Shown here in pieces: positions 16,635-18,208 of a stretch of DNA of 18,208 bases (its first letter is position 1; each line of letters starts with the position of its first letter). Source of the DNA: JBQTIQ01 sp052387955. GTDB taxonomy: Bacteria > Actinomycetota > Acidimicrobiia > Acidimicrobiales > JACDCH01. Below the pieces are notes generated by a model. It was not told where the DNA came from and did no database searches. It was given only the letters and a program-made list of their open reading frames with translations. The stretch is from positions 1 to 18,208 of the forward strand of contig JBQTIQ010000053.1 of assembly GCA_052387955.1 (NCBI GenBank). Reading direction: 5' to 3'. The position numbers were made by a program, and so were the translations under genes.

Positions 16635-17351
16635 CTAACGCTCATTAGCCAGGCTGTCAAGGGTCTCGGCAGCATCGTCTCGGGCCTGCGGGCCAGCCTC
16701 GACGTCGGGAGCGGTGCCGGCCCCGACAAGGCTCATGGCGAAGTCGCCATAGCGCTGGGTGACCTCGTCCATCGACAATGGCCCGTCCGGGCGGAACCAG
16801 GTAGCCACGCCGATGCCCATATCGACGATGGCGTAGCTTGCCAATCGGGCCGAGGGGACGTGGAACAGCCCGCGCGCGACCCCGGCCTCGATGAGGCCGC
16901 GGATGGTGTGCTCGTACCGGTCCCGCCGGTCCAGGAGTTGGCTTTGGCTCGGCTCGGCGAGAGCGTGGATCTCGCGGTTCCCGACGAACGCCTCGTGCTG
17001 GTGCCGGGTGTGGAAGCGGACGTGGGCCTGCACCGCCCGCCGCAGTTGTTCGGGTACATCAGACGTGCTGGCGATGGCGGCTTGCTGGTCCCCCAGGAGC
17101 CGGTCCATGGGCCCCAACATGAGCTCGCGCAACAGATCCTGCTTGGAGCGGAAATGCCGGTACAGGCTGGGGCCTCGGATCCCGACCCGATCGGCGATGT
17201 CGTCGACCGTGGTCGCCTGGTAGCCCCTGGTGGCGAACAGCTCCAGCGCCGCAGCTCTGATCTCGTCGGCCGTGCCCTGCGCCGAGCGGACCCGCCCCGC
17301 CTGTAACCGAGGGGCATACGGCCGCCTGTGCTCCGCTCGCCTGGCCGACAT
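16635..17351 (-). CDS. TetR/AcrR-family transcriptional regulator
   Basis: This 238-aa regulator has a basic N-terminal extension of about 25 residues, then the TetR DNA-binding domain: ADEIRAAALELFATRGYQAT, TVDDIADRVGIRGPSLYRHF (helix-turn-helix, about 48-67) and RSKQDLL. The C-terminal ligand domain contains ATWFRPDGPLSMDEVTQRYG (about 190-210), a pattern I associate with the KstR2-like group that senses acyl-CoA or related catabolic intermediates; that link is tentative. GGAGGG stands 3 bases before ATG 17351. The gene lies 106 bp upstream of the monooxygenase start in the same direction, so it probably controls that gene and may be co-transcribed with it. It is divergent from uvrC. A tandem 16-bp repeat in its upstream region may be its own operator. 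Confidence 0.92.
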   Translation of the reverse strand: MSARRAEHRRPYAPRLQAGRVRSAQGTADEIRAAALELFATRGYQATTVDDIADRVGIRGPSLYRHFRSKQDLLRELMLGPMDRLLGDQQAAIASTSDVPEQLRRAVQAHVRFHTRHQHEAFVGNREIHALAEPSQSQLLDRRDRYEHTIRGLIEAGVARGLFHVPSARLASYAIVDMGIGVATWFRPDGPLSMDEVTQRYGDFAMSLVGAGTAPDVEAGPQARDDAAETLDSLANER

Positions 17352-17395
17352 GTTCCCTCCACGACGGCGGCCACGACGGCACGCCAGACACCGCC

Positions 17396-17428
17396 GGGAC
17401 TGTACCGGTGCGGGACTCTACTGGTGCG
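17396..17428. promoter_or_regulatory. Tandem 16-bp repeat upstream of the TetR gene
   Basis: GGGACTGTACCGGTGCG (17396-17412) is followed in register by GGGACTCTACTGGTGCG (17412-17428), a 16-bp step with two mismatches. On the minus strand each copy contains a TANNNT hexamer (TACAGT at 17404-17399 and TAGAGT at 17420-17415), so they could be alternative -10 elements or a two-site operator. The TetR start is 47 bases downstream of the nearer one. Confidence 0.4.
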
Positions 17429-17511
17429 CGTGTCGGTGGGCTCCGGCTGCGGCTTCGCCATCCCCGCCCGGCGGGTAGCCGACGCCGGCGTCGAGCGTGG
17501 GAGGGTCGCCC

Positions 17512-17531
17512 TAACATGGGGTGCCCCCATG
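17512..17531 (+). promoter_or_regulatory. -10 hexamer and 7-bp dyad over the uvrC start
   Basis: TAACAT (17512-17517) fits TANNNT and is 11 bases from ATG 17529, implying a leader of only a few bases. CATGGGG (17515-17521) and CCCCATG (17525-17531) form a perfect dyad with a 3-base centre; its right end is the start codon itself. No SD is visible. A promoter with a near-leaderless mRNA is the simplest reading. Confidence 0.45.
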
Positions 17532-18208
17532 GTCAGCCGCCCGCCCGCCGGAACGATCCCCGACTCTCCCGGCTCCTACCAGTTCAAGGATGCCGAGGGC
17601 CGGGTCATCTACGTGGGGAAGGCCAAGTCGCTGCGGCAGCGGCTGTCGAACTACTTCCAGACCTCGCTGCCGCCGCGGACGGCCCAGATGGTGGCGACGG
17701 CCGAGAGCGTCGAGTGGATCCAGGTCCGCAACGACGTCGAGGCGCTCATGCTCGAGTACTCGCTGATCAAGCAGCACCAGCCCCGCTTCAACGTCCGGTT
17801 GCGCGACGACAAGAGCTATCCCTTCCTCGCCGTCACCGTCGACGACGAATGGCCCCGGCCCACCGTGATGCGGGGCCACAAGCGCAAGGGCGTCCGCTAC
17901 TTCGGGCCCTTCGGGCACGCTTACGCCATCCGTGAGACGCTCGACCTGCTGTTGCGGACCTTCCCGGTCCGTACCTGCAGTGATGCGAAGTTGTCGACCC
18001 ATCAGAAGCTCGGGCGCCCCTGTCTGCTCTATCACATCGAGAAGTGCAGTGGCCCCTGCGTCGGCGCCATCGAAAAGGCGGCCTACGACCGGCTGGTGGC
18101 CGACCTGGTCCAGTTCCTCGAGGGCGACACCGACGCCGTGGTCCGCCGGCTCGAAACCGAGATGGGCGAGGCCGCCGCCGGCCTCGAGTTCGAACGGGCG
18201 GCCCGGGC
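17529..18208 (+). CDS. uvrC: UvrABC system protein C, 3'-truncated by the window edge
   Basis: UvrC makes both incisions in nucleotide excision repair after UvrB has been loaded. The first 226 or so of about 600-650 residues are present. The GIY-YIG nuclease domain, which cuts on the 3' side, is at the N-terminus: PGSYQFKDAEGRVIYVGKAK (about residues 14-33), LRQRLSNYF, NDVEALMLEYSLIKQHQPRF and LRDDKSYPFLAV. It is followed by YFGPFGHAYAIRETLDLLLR, FPVRTCSD, the Cys-containing CLLYHIEKCSGPCVG, and the start of the UvrB-binding UVR region (GLEFERAAR at the very end). ATG 17529 is the first start compatible with the family N-terminus; there is no in-frame start close upstream. The 5' end lies 177 bp from the divergent TetR gene. 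The RNase-H-like 5' nuclease domain lies beyond the window. Confidence 0.97.
   Translation, partial: MVSRPPAGTIPDSPGSYQFKDAEGRVIYVGKAKSLRQRLSNYFQTSLPPRTAQMVATAESVEWIQVRNDVEALMLEYSLIKQHQPRFNVRLRDDKSYPFLAVTVDDEWPRPTVMRGHKRKGVRYFGPFGHAYAIRETLDLLLRTFPVRTCSDAKLSTHQKLGRPCLLYHIEKCSGPCVGAIEKAAYDRLVADLVQFLEGDTDAVVRRLETEMGEAAAGLEFERAAR

Overview
The window is high-GC DNA with dense coding, many GTG starts and 4-nt start/stop overlaps. It looks like an actinobacterial chromosome. An Acidimicrobiia-like lineage is my guess from gene content (uvrA, long-form nadA, GT87 pairs and a TetR-controlled di-iron monooxygenase), but nothing here proves the class. No rRNA, tRNA, CRISPR array, transposase or phage gene is visible.

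Layout. The 3' two thirds of uvrA (1-2153, +) is followed by a 373-bp gap holding a hairpin and a degenerate 39-bp tandem repeat (2154-2526). Next is a surface-polysaccharide locus: a polyprenyl-phosphate sugar-1-phosphate transferase, a GT4 glycosyltransferase and a methyltransferase (2527-5812, +, coupled by 4-nt overlaps), a convergent Wzx-like flippase (5801-7015, -), and two coupled GT2 glycosyltransferases (7097-8754, +). A Phd/VapC-type toxin-antitoxin module, broken by four frame disruptions, occupies 8810-9478 (-), downstream of nadA, quinolinate synthase (9526-10626, -). Polytopic GT-C-type proteins follow: one on the minus strand (10877-12370) and, divergent from it, a tandem pair of GT87-like paralogues (12527-15018, +). 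A perfect 13-bp hairpin separates these from a convergent, stand-alone di-iron monooxygenase large subunit (15047-16528, -), preceded by a TetR regulator (16635-17351, -). The window ends with the start of uvrC (17529 onward, +).

How the genes work together. The sugar transferase would load the first sugar phosphate onto undecaprenyl phosphate. The GT4 and GT2 enzymes would extend it, the methyltransferase would modify it or its sugars, and the flippase would export it. The GT-C/GT87 proteins would add sugars outside the membrane from polyprenyl-phosphate donors. No Wzy polymerase, chain-length regulator or sugar-nucleotide synthesis gene is recognisable here. UvrA and UvrC are two thirds of the UvrABC excision nuclease; uvrB is not in the window.

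The most interesting items are the monooxygenase, which keeps every TmoA-type iron ligand and pocket residue yet has no partner subunit in view; the recently decayed toxin-antitoxin module with its catalytic residues intact; and the tandem repeat array behind uvrA.
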